Position numbers and translations under genes: made by a program | Part shown: piece by piece, positions 17,126 through 26,319 of the stretch | Position numbering within the stretch: position 1 is the stretch's first letter | How the letters are laid out: every line of letters begins with the position of its first letter | Source: Deltaproteobacteria bacterium | GTDB lineage: Bacteria; Desulfobacterota; DSM-4660; Desulfatiglandales; Desulfatiglandaceae | Assembly: GCA_019307945.1 (NCBI GenBank) | Contig: JAFDIS010000014.1 | Coordinates: 1 to 56,198 of the forward strand | Reading direction: 5' to 3' | Length of the DNA: 56,198 bases | The notes under the pieces: generated by a model | Databases searched by the model: none | Told to the model about the DNA's origin: nothing | The model's input: the letters and a program-made list of their open reading frames with translations, nothing else

Positions 17126-17732
17126 GGGCGCGCAAAACGGTCACGAGTTGGAGATCGATGTAGCGATCCAGGGTAAGCCGCTTCTTGAAGTGCCAGCGTT
17201 TCAAGACCCACATATGGGCCATCATCATGATGTCGTATGCGATGAGGTCGACGTCCACCTCTCTGAAAACCCCCTTGTCGATTCCCTCTTGAATGATCTC
17301 CTTGAAGATGTTCAGCACTTCTATCTCCAGTTGCATCACCCGGGCCTTGGAGGCCTTGTCCAGAGAACTGGACTTCTGATAGATGAGCAGCGCCTTCTCA
17401 CGATGCCTGTCCACCACCCGGATATAAAGGATCAAAGCAATGGCCAGCTTTTCCTCCGGGTCGTCTATTCCCTCGATCTGGCTTACCAGGCTCTCTTGAA
17501 AGGTGTTCAGGACATCTTCCATGATCATGCGCATGATCTCTGACTTGTTCTTGATATAACCATAGGTGACCGGGAGGCTTACGCCGGCCGCCTCCGAGAT
17601 CTCTTCGATGGATGTGGCCGTAAAACCCTTCTTGGCATACAGGACACTGGCCGCGTCCACGATCTTCCTCCTCACCTTGTCCGAAGCCGTAATTTGGTCG
17701 AGGACCGTCAACTTGCTCTTTGAACTCTGCAT
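17115..17732 (-). CDS. TetR/AcrR family transcriptional regulator
   Basis: 205 residues from the ATG at 17732, which has GGGAGGGG upstream. The N-terminal helix-turn-helix reads KIVDAASVLYAKKGFTATSI, EEISEAAGVSLPVTYGYIKN and KSEIMRMIM, the TetR pattern with a Tyr-x-Tyr-x-x-K-x-x recognition helix end. The C-terminal ligand domain (QKSSSLDKASKARVMQLEIE and onwards) resembles regulators of fatty-acid or acyl-CoA metabolism in Desulfobacterota. The neighbours are not clearly its targets, so the regulon may be elsewhere. Confidence 0.88.
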   Translation of the reverse strand: MQSSKSKLTVLDQITASDKVRRKIVDAASVLYAKKGFTATSIEEISEAAGVSLPVTYGYIKNKSEIMRMIMEDVLNTFQESLVSQIEGIDDPEEKLAIALILYIRVVDRHREKALLIYQKSSSLDKASKARVMQLEIEVLNIFKEIIQEGIDKGVFREVDVDLIAYDIMMMAHMWVLKRWHFKKRLTLDRYIDLQLVTVLRALKA

Positions 17733-17844
17733 ATTCGTTTCCCCTCCCGGGCCCTGTCCCTCAAAATGCCCCGCCGGGGCCGCGGGGAGGCCCGTCCCCG
17801 CACGCGCCCGCCCCACGGCAGGCTAACCGGTCGACCCGCCCGTT

Positions 17845-17872
17845 ATTGTAGGGGATCGCCGGTTCAAGTCAA
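17845..17872 (-). promoter_or_regulatory. Sigma-70 promoter of the TetR gene
   Basis: On the minus strand TTGACT (17872-17867), 16-base spacer, TACAAT (17850-17845). The -35 box lies inside the last codons of the upstream Mut7-C gene, so tetR can be transcribed separately. Confidence 0.5.
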
Positions 17873-18343
17873 GTCGCAAAAGAATCGAGGGCCGATCACT
17901 TCCCAGGCCCGCAGTTGAGCCAGCATCCGCTCCCGGTGGGTCCCGGGCCAGTAATGCCGACCGCAGCCCGGGCATCGCCGGATTCTCGCAAATCCCTGGT
18001 TGAGGACATACTCCGGAACGAGGTCCTCCGCCTCCTCGGGGTCGGCGGCCTCCAGAGGCTCATTGCACAGCAGGCACCGGGTGAAGAACCGGGCTGGATC
18101 CGGGACCACAAGGCCCGCCTTCGTCAACTGCATCAGTTGTTTCCCCACGCGATCATCCCGGATCCACCGGGCCCTTTTCACGGTGGAGACCGTCTTGAGG
18201 TCACGGGAAAGCAATACCCGGTCACTCCCGGCAAGAGAGCGAAGTTGACCCGGGCCGTAGCGACTCCGGTAACATGTATCATAGCCCATGGCCCGGAGCC
18301 ACTTGGCCAGTTTTCCCAGCATGGCATCTGCGACGAACTTCAT
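17864..18343 (-). CDS. Mut7-C RNase domain (PIN-like) protein
   Basis: 159 residues from the ATG at 18343; GGAGG lies about 12 bases upstream and the family starts at the same place. A longer in-frame start at 18475 is possible. KFVADAMLGKLAKWLRAMGYD and RVLLSRDL supply the acidic residues of the PIN-like nuclease fold. The C-terminal zinc ribbon has CLLCNEPLE and CPGCGRHYWPGTH. Mut7-C proteins are predicted RNases. It is divergent from murA with about 200 bp between the chosen starts. Confidence 0.85.
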   Translation of the reverse strand: MKFVADAMLGKLAKWLRAMGYDTCYRSRYGPGQLRSLAGSDRVLLSRDLKTVSTVKRARWIRDDRVGKQLMQLTKAGLVVPDPARFFTRCLLCNEPLEAADPEEAEDLVPEYVLNQGFARIRRCPGCGRHYWPGTHRERMLAQLRAWEVIGPRFFCDLT

Positions 18344-18548
18344 CACGCCCAAAAATTCCTCCGGCGCAGGCCGGTCCCCGTACACCCGCCCAGGGGGCTC
18401 AACCAGCGCGGCGGGCAGTATGAGATTGTATTGACGAAGCCTTACGGGATAGTATAAAGGGAAATCGCGGCTCATTTCCACCCTCAAAAGGGAACCGCAC
18501 CGGGGACCAGCTGCGGATCTTGAATCCGCCGCGGCCGGAGAATCTTTC

Positions 18549-19805
18549 ATGGACAAAATCGTGATCAAAGGCGGAAATCCGCTGAAAGGGACCGTCTCAG
18601 TAAGCGGAGCGAAAAACGCTGCCCTACCCGCCCTGGCAAGCTGCCTTCTCGCGGAGGGCCGCCATCAGCTGAGCAGTATCCCCCGCCTGAGGGATATCGA
18701 CACCATACGGCGCATCATGTCTCAGTTGGGCGTGGGTTTTCACGACCGCGGGGAGGTCCTGGAGGTGGATTCCACCCGCATAACGAACCACGAGGCCCCC
18801 TACGAACTGGTAAAAACCATGCGGGCCTCAATCCTGCTCCTGGGCCCCCTCCTGGCCCGTTACGGCAAGGCCAAGATCTCCCTGCCGGGCGGATGCGCAA
18901 TCGGTGCGAGGCCCGTCAACCTCCATCTCAAGGCCCTGGCGGCCATGGGAGTGGACATGCATTTGGACCAGGGCTACATCAACGCCCGAGCCCCCAGGCT
19001 CAAGGGCGCGGACATCTTTTTCGACACCCCAACGGTAACGGGCACGGAAAACATCATGATGGCAGCGGCGACCGCATCGGGGGTCACTGTGCTCAAGAAC
19101 GCCGCCAGGGAACCGGAAATCCAGGACCTCGCCCGCCTCCTCCGCAGGATGGGTGCTGACATCGAGGGGGATGGGACCGACACGGTAGTGATCCGGGGGG
19201 TGCCTGAACTGGGGACCGCCCGGCACGAGATCATTCCCGATCGCATCGAGGCGGGTACGTTTCTCATCGCCGCCGCCATGACCGGGGGGGAGGTCCGCAT
19301 AGAAGGGTGCCTTCCGGATCACCTCGAGGCGGTGATCGAAAAGGTGGAGTCTGCGGGAGCCGGTGTGAAGGTCCTGGATCGCGCCCTCGAGGTAAGAGGG
19401 CCCGACGTGTTGCAAAGCGTGGACATCAAGACACTGCCATATCCCGGCTTTCCCACCGACCTACAGGCCCAGTTCATGGCCATGATGGCCGTGGCCGACG
19501 GCTGGAGTATGATCCGGGAAACCATCTTCGAAAACCGCTTCATCCACATCAGCGAACTGAAACGGATGGGCGCTGATATCGAGATAAACGGCAGCCAGGC
19601 TCTGGTAAGAGGAAAACGCCCTCTGCTGGCGGCCCCTGTCATGGCCACGGATCTGCGGGCAAGCGCCTGCCTGGTGTTGGCGGGTCTCGTGGCCGAGGGT
19701 GGTGCCACCGAGATCCACCGCATCTATCACCTGGACCGGGGTTACGAAAGACTGGAGGAGAAATTCTCACTGCTTGGCGCAGACATCCGACGCGTCAATG
19801 CCTGA
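18549..19805 (+). CDS. murA: UDP-N-acetylglucosamine 1-carboxyvinyltransferase MurA
   Basis: 418 residues, the usual length. It has [20 protein letters not shown] (substrate Lys-Asn), [14 protein letters not shown] with the catalytic cysteine at 116, [44 protein letters not shown] and [17 protein letters not shown]. It adds enolpyruvate to UDP-GlcNAc, the first committed step of peptidoglycan synthesis, in the cytoplasm. The cysteine is present rather than aspartate, so the enzyme should be fosfomycin-sensitive. Its stop overlaps the comEC start by 8 bases. Confidence 0.97.
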   Translation: MDKIVIKGGNPLKGTVSVSGAKNAALPALASCLLAEGRHQLSSIPRLRDIDTIRRIMSQLGVGFHDRGEVLEVDSTRITNHEAPYELVKTMRASILLLGPLLARYGKAKISLPGGCAIGARPVNLHLKALAAMGVDMHLDQGYINARAPRLKGADIFFDTPTVTGTENIMMAAATASGVTVLKNAAREPEIQDLARLLRRMGADIEGDGTDTVVIRGVPELGTARHEIIPDRIEAGTFLIAAAMTGGEVRIEGCLPDHLEAVIEKVESAGAGVKVLDRALEVRGPDVLQSVDIKTLPYPGFPTDLQAQFMAMMAVADGWSMIRETIFENRFIHISELKRMGADIEINGSQALVRGKRPLLAAPVMATDLRASACLVLAGLVAEGGATEIHRIYHLDRGYERLEEKFSLLGADIRRVNA

Positions 19806-22278
19806 AGCCCGAACGTCCAGCCGGATAAACCGGCCCCTGATTGTTCTTCTGCCCTGTTTCATGACGGGCATCCTTTTGAGCGTCCGGCTCCTGCCCCGCT
19901 CCCCTGCATGCCCAGTGGTCCTCCTCATCCTCTCCAGCCTGACGGCGGCGGCCGTCATGGCGGCCCGCGGCCTGAAGCGACAGATCGCGGCGTCGCTGCT
20001 CTTCCTCCTGGCAGGGGCGCTCTTGGCAGGGCGTCCGCCCGCGCCCTCGAAACTGAGAACACTGGCCCAGGACAAGTCTAAGGTTGTCCTGGAAGGAACG
20101 GTCCTTCAACCGCCGCGTATCACCAAGGGCGTGATAAAGGCGGCCGTCCTTGCGCAAAGGGTCTTGAAGGGCGGTAAGTGGATTGGAGCTAACGAAAAGA
20201 TCCTGGTTACAGTCTACGAAAACGGCCGGGATTTGTCTCCCGGCCGGAAGCTCCGCTTTCCCGTCACCTTGCGTCCTTTCCGAAACTTCAACAACCCCGG
20301 CGGGTATGACTACCGCTTCGCCATGGAGAGAAAGGGCTTCACCTGTGCGGGGTCTGTCTCGGACGGCAGAAGCATGGTTCTCATGGGCGGGGGTGCTCTC
20401 CCATTTCCCCAGGACCTGTTGGAGAAAATACGCGCACCCGCCCGTTCGCTCTTCTCTGAAGACCTCGCCGGTGAAAAAGGCGCCCTTTACAGGGCCCTCA
20501 TCCTCGGAGAAAGACAGGCGCTCGGGACAGGGCTCAGGGATGTTTTCAACCGCACGGGCCTGGCCCACATCCTCGCCGTTTCGGGGCTTCATGTGGGTCT
20601 CCTCGCCTGGTGTTTCTACACTCTGTTGCGATGGATCCTGCTCCGGGTCCCAACCGTGGGGCTGCACGCCGACATCCGTAAGCTAGCCGTCGCCCTGACA
20701 TTTCTTCCGGTCACGGTCTATGCCTGTGTGGCGGGACTTCAACTTCCAACCCAGAGGGCATTGATCATGGTGGCGGTGTTCCTGGGCTCGGTGCTGGCCG
20801 GTAAGGAGCGTGAAGTCTGGTCCACCCTGGCGCTGGCGGGCCTCCTGATCCTGGCCATGGATCCCCTTCAGATCTTCAGTATCTCTTTCCAGCTCTCTTT
20901 CGCTGCGGTGGCGGGCATTTTGTGGCTTGCTCCGCCGCTGATCGAGAAGCTCTCGGCGCTGCTGGGGCTTTCCCCCGAATCCTCCTCGGCGGGCACCAAG
21001 ATAGTTAGATACTTCTTGGGTCTTTTGGCCGCTGGTATCGCTGCGACGGTGTTCCTGGCCCCGATCCTCGCCTATCACTTTCACAGGGTCTGCCCTGTGG
21101 GCATCCTGGCGAACCTGGTGGTGGTGCCCGTGCTTGGACTCTGGGTCATTCCCCTGGGCTTCCTCGCCGTGCTGTTTCTTCCCCTGTCCCATGGAATCGC
21201 CTTCTGGCTGGCCCTGGCCGGCTCCCGGGGTCTGGAGATTATCCTGAAAACGGCCGATCTCCTGGCCTGCGTCCCTTTCGGGTCCTTCTGGATGATTATG
21301 CCAAGTCTTTTCGAAATCCTCCTCTTCTATCTTTTCCTCTATTTCACCGTCTCATTCCGATCCCGCCCCAGGGCCCGGTCGGGCCTTGCGGCGGTCTGCC
21401 TCATCGTCCTGGTCCATGGGGCCTTCCACGTCCATGAGACGTACTTCAAGAAGCGTCTCCGGGTGACTTTTCTGGACGTGGGTCAGGCCAACGCGGCCCT
21501 TGTGGAGTTTCCGGGAGGCCGAACGATGTTGATAGACTGTGGAGGCTTTCCCCGTGACCACTTCGACACCGGCCGGATGGTGGTGGCGCCCTTTTTATGG
21601 CATTCGAAAATCCTACGCCTCGACTACCTGGTCCTCAGCCACCCCCAGGCAGATCACATGAACGGCCTCCGCTTCATAGCGGAGACATTCCATCCCGGGG
21701 AATTCTGGCACAACGGGGTGGAGGTGGACCGGCCCGTCTTCCGGGAACTCATGGCCATCCTGAAGGCTCACGGGGTCAAGATCAAGGGCCCCCGGGAGCT
21801 ATCGAACGAACGCGAAATCTCAGGTGTCCGTGTGCAGGTGCTCCACCCCCGCCCCGAAGGATACCCGCGATGGAGACCCGGCCGAGACCTCAACAACCAT
21901 TCACTGGTCCTGAGGCTTTCGTACGGAAACAAGCGCATCCTCTTTCCCGGGGACCTGGAATGGAAAGGAGAGCGACAGCTTATCATGGAAGCAGGGCGAA
22001 ACCTTCGCACCGACGTGCTCCTCGCCCCCCATCACGGCAGCCGCAACGCCTGTTCGAAAGCCCTACTGGCCAGGGTTCGTCCCCGGCTCTGCGTAATTTC
22101 CTGTGGCAAGGGGAATCGTTTCGGATTCCCACACCAGGAGACTATCCGGAGGCTCCGGGAAGCGCGCTGCGCTGTCCTGCGGACCGACCGGTCGGGTGCC
22201 GTTCAAGTCACCGTGGATGCGTCCGGGTGGAAGGTGCGGACCTACATTCGGCAAGGCACCTCCCCCTGGGCCTCTTGA
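19798..22278 (+). CDS. comEC: ComEC/Rec2-family DNA-uptake channel protein
   Basis: 826 residues from the ATG at 19798, which overlaps the murA stop. Domains in order: a hydrophobic N-terminus; a soluble OB-like DUF4131 segment (about residues 85-210); the multi-helix Competence domain (about 230-540) opened by [18 protein letters not shown] and [15 protein letters not shown]; and a C-terminal metallo-beta-lactamase-like domain (about 555-826) with [30 protein letters not shown] (H615) and [13 protein letters not shown]. ComEC forms the inner-membrane channel for single-stranded DNA in natural transformation. All three parts are intact; no other competence genes are in view. Confidence 0.93.
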   Translation: MPEARTSSRINRPLIVLLPCFMTGILLSVRLLPRSPACPVVLLILSSLTAAAVMAARGLKRQIAASLLFLLAGALLAGRPPAPSKLRTLAQDKSKVVLEGTVLQPPRITKGVIKAAVLAQRVLKGGKWIGANEKILVTVYENGRDLSPGRKLRFPVTLRPFRNFNNPGGYDYRFAMERKGFTCAGSVSDGRSMVLMGGGALPFPQDLLEKIRAPARSLFSEDLAGEKGALYRALILGERQALGTGLRDVFNRTGLAHILAVSGLHVGLLAWCFYTLLRWILLRVPTVGLHADIRKLAVALTFLPVTVYACVAGLQLPTQRALIMVAVFLGSVLAGKEREVWSTLALAGLLILAMDPLQIFSISFQLSFAAVAGILWLAPPLIEKLSALLGLSPESSSAGTKIVRYFLGLLAAGIAATVFLAPILAYHFHRVCPVGILANLVVVPVLGLWVIPLGFLAVLFLPLSHGIAFWLALAGSRGLEIILKTADLLACVPFGSFWMIMPSLFEILLFYLFLYFTVSFRSRPRARSGLAAVCLIVLVHGAFHVHETYFKKRLRVTFLDVGQANAALVEFPGGRTMLIDCGGFPRDHFDTGRMVVAPFLWHSKILRLDYLVLSHPQADHMNGLRFIAETFHPGEFWHNGVEVDRPVFRELMAILKAHGVKIKGPRELSNEREISGVRVQVLHPRPEGYPRWRPGRDLNNHSLVLRLSYGNKRILFPGDLEWKGERQLIMEAGRNLRTDVLLAPHHGSRNACSKALLARVRPRLCVISCGKGNRFGFPHQETIRRLREARCAVLRTDRSGAVQVTVDASGWKVRTYIRQGTSPWAS

Positions 22279-22288
22279 GGCCCGGGGG
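22263..22288. terminator. Strong hairpin across the comEC stop codon
   Basis: The run CCCCTGGGCCTC (22263-22274) can pair with GAGGCCCGGGGG (22277-22288), a near-perfect 12-bp stem with one T-G wobble. It lacks a T-tract, so it is at best a weak intrinsic terminator or an RNA-end stabiliser between comEC and the lipoprotein gene. Confidence 0.35.
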
Positions 22289-22394
22289 CCCGTCTACTGC
22301 TCCCTTTCTCCCGCAACGGTTGAACTTCCCACGCAGAGGGGGTATCCTGGAAGCCACCAGCAAAGGAAAAATTGGAAACTCTTGAGAGGAACAT

Positions 22395-22886
22395 ATGGCC
22401 ATTAAGATACGGCGGGCGGTGCCGGGGATCCTGCTGGCAGCAGTCTTAACATCGGCAGGTTGCTCATTGCTTGACCGATACGGCAGGCTGAGCGCCCCCT
22501 GGTTTGGAGGAACGCAACCACTCATCTCCGAGCTGATCGATTCCTTTGAAAAATACCGCGTCTTTTACGCAGGAATTTCCCTCCAAAGCCCCTCGGCGGT
22601 GCTCTTTGATCCCAGGGATGACGACCGCATACTGACCCCCGAGCAATGGGTGGAGGTGACCCGGAAGGAAGATCTGAGGGAGTTGGTGGGATGGCTGGAG
22701 GCCGATCTAAAATACCCGCCCAGGCTCTACAAGATACTGGGCCCCGGGGATCGGCTCTTCGGGTATTTCTACTCCCCCTGGAACAGCTTGCTCCTCAGGG
22801 TTGTGGACGCGCAGACCATGTGGGTCGAGGACCTGCCCCTGCCGCCCATTGAGTATGGAGGAAACGAGGGGAAAGCGGGCCCGTGA
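22395..22886 (+). CDS. Putative lipoprotein, unknown function
   Basis: 163 residues. The N-terminus is basic then hydrophobic and ends in a lipobox (VLTSAGCSLL) with the lipid-accepting Cys near residue 23, so it should be anchored to a membrane. The mature part has SELIDSFEKYRVFYAGISLQ, VLFDPRDDDRI, and KILGPGDRLFGYFYSPWNSL followed by VDAQTMWVEDLPLPP. I do not recognise the family. The GAGAGG ribosome site is plausible. It lies downstream of comEC on the same strand, with 116 bp including the hairpin between them. Confidence 0.72.
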   Translation: MAIKIRRAVPGILLAAVLTSAGCSLLDRYGRLSAPWFGGTQPLISELIDSFEKYRVFYAGISLQSPSAVLFDPRDDDRILTPEQWVEVTRKEDLRELVGWLEADLKYPPRLYKILGPGDRLFGYFYSPWNSLLLRVVDAQTMWVEDLPLPPIEYGGNEGKAGP

Positions 22887-22957
22887 GGCGATAAAAAAAG
22901 CGTGGGACGGCCCTGCTGCCGGCAAGACAGCAAAGGGCCGCCGGAGGGGAGGATAAC

Positions 22958-23629
22958 ATGCCCCATGTAAAAATAGCCGATGGGGTGTTCCAGGTGGGGG
23001 GAGGATCCCTGACCTCCCCTGAGGACGCTGCAATCTACCTGGTCCGCTCGGGGGCCCAAGCAGCCCTGGTGGATGCAGGCTGTGGTGGTGCCGTAGAAAG
23101 GCTCATGGAAAACATCCGCTCCTGCGGGATCGCGCCCGATCTGATCGAGCTGATTCTTCTCACTCACTGCCATTTCGACCACGTCGGCGGTGCGGCGGAT
23201 CTCAAAGAAAGAGTATCCTGCGCCGTCGCGGCGCACGAACTGGAAGCGCCCTATCTCGAGCGCGGTGACAACCTTGTAACCGCGGCCAAATGGTACGGCT
23301 CGTCGTTGACACCCTTCACGGTGGAAAAAAAGATCGCAGGTGCGGGAGAAAATATTCAGATAGGAGATCAAATCATCCAGGCAATTCATGTCCCCGGCCA
23401 CTCCCCGGGATCCATGGTCTTCCTGATGGTATCGGATGGGATGAAGATCCTTTTCGCACAGGATGTGCACGGCCCCCTACACCCGGATCTTCTCTCCGAC
23501 CGTAAAGCCTATCTCGAATCCCTCGACCGTCTCCTCTCGCTGGAGGCGGACATCCTTTGTGAAGGACACTTCGGCATCTACCGTGGACGGGATGAAGTCT
23601 CCCGCTTTATCCGCTCTTTCATGCCATGA
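22958..23629 (+). CDS. MBL-fold metallo-hydrolase
   Basis: 223 residues preceded by GGGGAGGA. The zinc-binding set is complete: LTHCHFDHVGG (H-x-H-x-D-H), HVPGHSPGSMVFL, ILFAQDVHGP and a C-terminal EGHFGIYRG. This resembles glyoxalase-II-like and quorum-quenching-like small hydrolases, and the substrate cannot be chosen between them. The residue after the third histidine set, AQDVHG, takes the place of the usual GDxLF. It is probably cytoplasmic. It is the last intact gene before the decayed 23.7-29.6 kb stretch. Confidence 0.85.
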   Translation: MPHVKIADGVFQVGGGSLTSPEDAAIYLVRSGAQAALVDAGCGGAVERLMENIRSCGIAPDLIELILLTHCHFDHVGGAADLKERVSCAVAAHELEAPYLERGDNLVTAAKWYGSSLTPFTVEKKIAGAGENIQIGDQIIQAIHVPGHSPGSMVFLMVSDGMKILFAQDVHGPLHPDLLSDRKAYLESLDRLLSLEADILCEGHFGIYRGRDEVSRFIRSFMP

Positions 23630-23681
23630 GTTGCCACGAAGATACTGGGGGGTGGTACCGAGGGGTACGGATGCCGCGATC

Positions 23682-23858
23682 TCAGCGTAGTGCCTTGTTT
23701 CTCTTGCGCAACAGCCTTTCCCATTGCTCGTCGAAGGGATGTACCGCAACTGTTTCCCCTTCTAGGGTCATTACGGGATTGTTCACGTTGTACCACCGGA
23801 AAATTCCACCGCTCAGGTTGGAGGCGGACCGGGCCCCGGCCTGCAAGGCCCTGTTCAT
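23682..23858 (-). pseudogene. Rhodanese-domain C-terminal remnant
   Basis: About 58 codons that match only the end of a rhodanese domain: ALQAGARSASNLSGGIFRWY, then NPVMTLEGETVAVHPFDEQW and ERLL. In rhodaneses the segment before this, Y-R-S-x-x-x-A-x-x-L-x-x-x-G, follows the active-site cysteine loop. Here the active-site loop and the N-terminal half are absent, and the residues further upstream (IWGVWGNAEGIKK) do not resemble the family. It reads open to 23960 but is most likely a decayed fragment. Confidence 0.6.
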
Positions 23859-24227
23859 GGCACAACCATCGCAAATACGTTTTTTTATGCCTTCTGCGTT
23901 TCCCCATACTCCCCAAATGGGATGCGATCGCCGGTGGTGGATTTTCATGAAAATTCGCATTTCGTGTATCGTTGCAAGGTAGTCCCGGGGAAATTACCCT
24001 TGTCCCCCGCGCCGATCCGTGGCATAGGTGTTTTTCATATCACATGCGTGGCGGCGCATTATTGACCTTCTTGGGGAAGTTGGATAAAGGCCCTGGCCTT
24101 CACGCGAAGACTCTGGGCCCTTGTGCCTCTGTTTCTTTGTGCCTCAAGGGTTCTGCTCCACCCCATCGTGGTTGACCCCCTTGATTTTGAATAGAATGCA
24201 ATACGCCTCCAAAGGCAAAGGCCGAAA
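23859..24227. other. Non-coding, degraded stretch
   Basis: About 370 bp without a convincing gene on either strand. On the minus strand around 24106-24142 it reads GAGGCACAAAGAAACAGAGG and onward, an A/G-rich near-repeat of the kind found in decaying intergenic DNA. No inverted terminal repeat or transposase fragment was recognised. Confidence 0.4.
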
Positions 24228-25325
24228 ATGAACGGGGAGCGAAGACACTGGTGGCATTTCAGGATAGAGGACTTGCTGGCGCTTGGGAAAACTCGTGCGC
24301 CGCTTTACATTTACAACGAGGAAACCCTCAATGAGATCTACTTTGACCTGTCGGCGCTAGACGTTGTGGCGGAACTTTTCTACCCCTTCCATGCGAATTC
24401 CCATCCAAAGGTGCTGCGGAAAGCCTTTGAGCAGAATACGAGTTTCCGGTGCAACTCTCTTCTGGAAATAGATCGTCTGAGAGAGATCCTTCCGGCGCTC
24501 GACCCCGGGCGCATCCTATTTCTGGCGGATCGGGCCCCCATGAAAGACTGTGAGCAAGCGCTGAAGCAAGGGGTCCACGTGGCCACCAGGCCGAGAAAAG
24601 ACACCACGCAAAACAGTCTCAATGCCATTGAAGGGAAAGGTGTTTCCATTTACATGGAGAAGGGTGGGACGATCGTGCCGACAGCGTCTTCAAACAGGGC
24701 CGCCAGGGGGATCTATATCTGCCCCGACGCCCGCTTTTCTTCCCTGTGCAGTCAAGCTGAAAAGATTTCTCTGTTCCGAGAGCTGTCACGGAATTTCCCG
24801 AATGTTTCAATCCTGACCCTGGGCAACGATGTGTCCGGAAAATCAGATTTTTATGGGGATAAATGGAACATTTCCGAAATAGGGCATGACCTGGAAGCCA
24901 TTCAGGATGCCTGCCCCCGGTTTGAACTACGCCTTGAGTTGCCCATTCATCTGGTGAGTTATTCAGGCGCACTGGTGGTGAAAGCCCTGGAGAGCGGCAC
25001 GGCCGAAGGTGGGCATTATGTCAGGATCCATCTGCCCTTGAATCACTCCCTTATCGCTGAAATCCATGAGAGCACCCACCACCTGGTCAACCTTTCAAGA
25101 CCGGGCTTCCAAAATGATATCATGATCCAAAAGGTTCAACCGCAAGATCATTCGGGAAGCGCCACAATGTATCTCAAACATCCATGCCCGGTTTCAAAAG
25201 GCGATATACTGCTGATAACCCAATTGGGAGCATATAGTTCACAAACACGATCAACCGAAATTACGCGAAATCGACTGCCTGAATTGTATCTAAAGGCGCG
25301 ATCTCTATGCCCGGTTAAACTTTAA
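24228..25325 (+). CDS. Diaminopimelate-decarboxylase-like PLP-barrel protein lacking catalytic residues
   Basis: 365 residues, co-linear with fold-III (Orn/DAP/Arg) decarboxylases, especially the decarboxylase half of LysC-LysA fusions. APLYIYNEETLNE opens it; ILPALDPGRILFLADRAPMK, LVSYSGALVVKALESG, STHHLVNLSR and KGDILLITQLGAYSS align along the rest. Every expected catalytic site has changed. His55 (FYPFHANSHP) replaces the PLP lysine of Y-A-M-K-A-N; LGNDVSG (198-204) replaces the glycine-rich phosphate loop; ELPI (237-240) replaces E-P-G-R; DHSGS (307-311) replaces C-E-S-x-D. The frame is open for its full length, so it may be a selected pseudoenzyme rather than a dead gene. It is visibly more A+T-rich than core neighbours, and its ribosome site is weak. 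Confidence 0.75.
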   Translation: MNGERRHWWHFRIEDLLALGKTRAPLYIYNEETLNEIYFDLSALDVVAELFYPFHANSHPKVLRKAFEQNTSFRCNSLLEIDRLREILPALDPGRILFLADRAPMKDCEQALKQGVHVATRPRKDTTQNSLNAIEGKGVSIYMEKGGTIVPTASSNRAARGIYICPDARFSSLCSQAEKISLFRELSRNFPNVSILTLGNDVSGKSDFYGDKWNISEIGHDLEAIQDACPRFELRLELPIHLVSYSGALVVKALESGTAEGGHYVRIHLPLNHSLIAEIHESTHHLVNLSRPGFQNDIMIQKVQPQDHSGSATMYLKHPCPVSKGDILLITQLGAYSSQTRSTEITRNRLPELYLKARSLCPVKL

Positions 25326-25408
25326 CAGTACGGGTCGTGGTTAGCGGTTCGCTTCTTGCCGTTCCAGGAGCATCACCCGGCCTAAAACAAGGAAAAGAGA
25401 GGCTTGGA

Positions 25409-26206
25409 ATGGATCTGGAAACCTACCTTCCGGAACTGAAACGCTGGTTTGAAGAATATGTTGAAAAGTTCGCTTCACCAGATCGGAATATACAGGCAGC
25501 CCTGGATTTAAAACAGGCCCATACGAGACGTGTCTGCGAGGCCATCCTGGATATCGGGACCCACGAAGGGCTTTCCGGGGAGGACTTACGCTTAGCGGAA
25601 GCTGCGGCGCTTCTTCATGACATAGGACGGTTCGAACAATACAAGAAATACCGGACATTTTCCGATGTGCGATCCGAAAACCATGCGCTTCTCGGGGTCA
25701 GGGTGATTCGCGAAAACAAGATTCTTGAAGGGATCGACCCAAACAGCGCAGAGACAATCATTCATGCCGTACAATATCACAACAGGGCTGTTATTCCTCA
25801 CAGTGACAACGGACGCAGGATCTTTTTCACAAAGCTCTTGAGGGATGCGGACAAGGTGGACATCTGGCGCGTTGTCACCGACTACTATCGCGATTCACAT
25901 GAGTCCAGGAACCAGACCATTGAATTGAACCTTCCTGACACGCCCGAGATCTCCGACGCGGTCTGCCGGTCCCTTATGGAAGGAAAGATCGTTCAGGTGG
26001 GAGACTTAAGAACCTTAAACGATTTTAAACTGCTTCAAATAGGATGGATTTATGATATTAATTTCCTTCGCACTTTTCAAATTGTAAAGGAAAGAGAATA
26101 CCTGGAAAAAATCAGGAAAGCCCTGCCCGAAACCTCCGCCTGTGTGAACAGTGTCTATGAACGGGCACAAATCTACATGACTCGCAAAGTCTCCGAAAAC
26201 TCATGA
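25409..26206 (+). CDS. HD-domain phosphohydrolase
   Basis: 265 residues from the ATG at 25409, which has AGAGAGG upstream; an earlier in-frame start was rejected because it has no ribosome site. HTRRVCEAILDIG gives the first histidine, ALLHDIGRFEQYKKY the His-Asp pair, and IIHAVQYHNRAVIP and LRDADKVDIWRVV later metal ligands. The HD superfamily hydrolyses phosphate esters of nucleotides or nucleotide signals; the substrate is unknown. It lies 83 bp behind the decarboxylase-like pseudoenzyme on the same strand and could share its transcript. Confidence 0.85.
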   Translation: MDLETYLPELKRWFEEYVEKFASPDRNIQAALDLKQAHTRRVCEAILDIGTHEGLSGEDLRLAEAAALLHDIGRFEQYKKYRTFSDVRSENHALLGVRVIRENKILEGIDPNSAETIIHAVQYHNRAVIPHSDNGRRIFFTKLLRDADKVDIWRVVTDYYRDSHESRNQTIELNLPDTPEISDAVCRSLMEGKIVQVGDLRTLNDFKLLQIGWIYDINFLRTFQIVKEREYLEKIRKALPETSACVNSVYERAQIYMTRKVSENS

Positions 26207-26319
26207 CAATACAAGTACAATGAATTCCTTGGATTGTGCCACCGGATTTCCATCGGTAGGAATAATCGGGGCCTCTTGTGGAAATCCCCTTCTGAAGCCC
26301 CCCGTACGTGCCCCAGGTA

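Noticed and set aside
23960-24227. Possible insertion-sequence end in the 24-kb gap
   Set aside because: No inverted terminal repeats, target duplication or transposase codons could be found.
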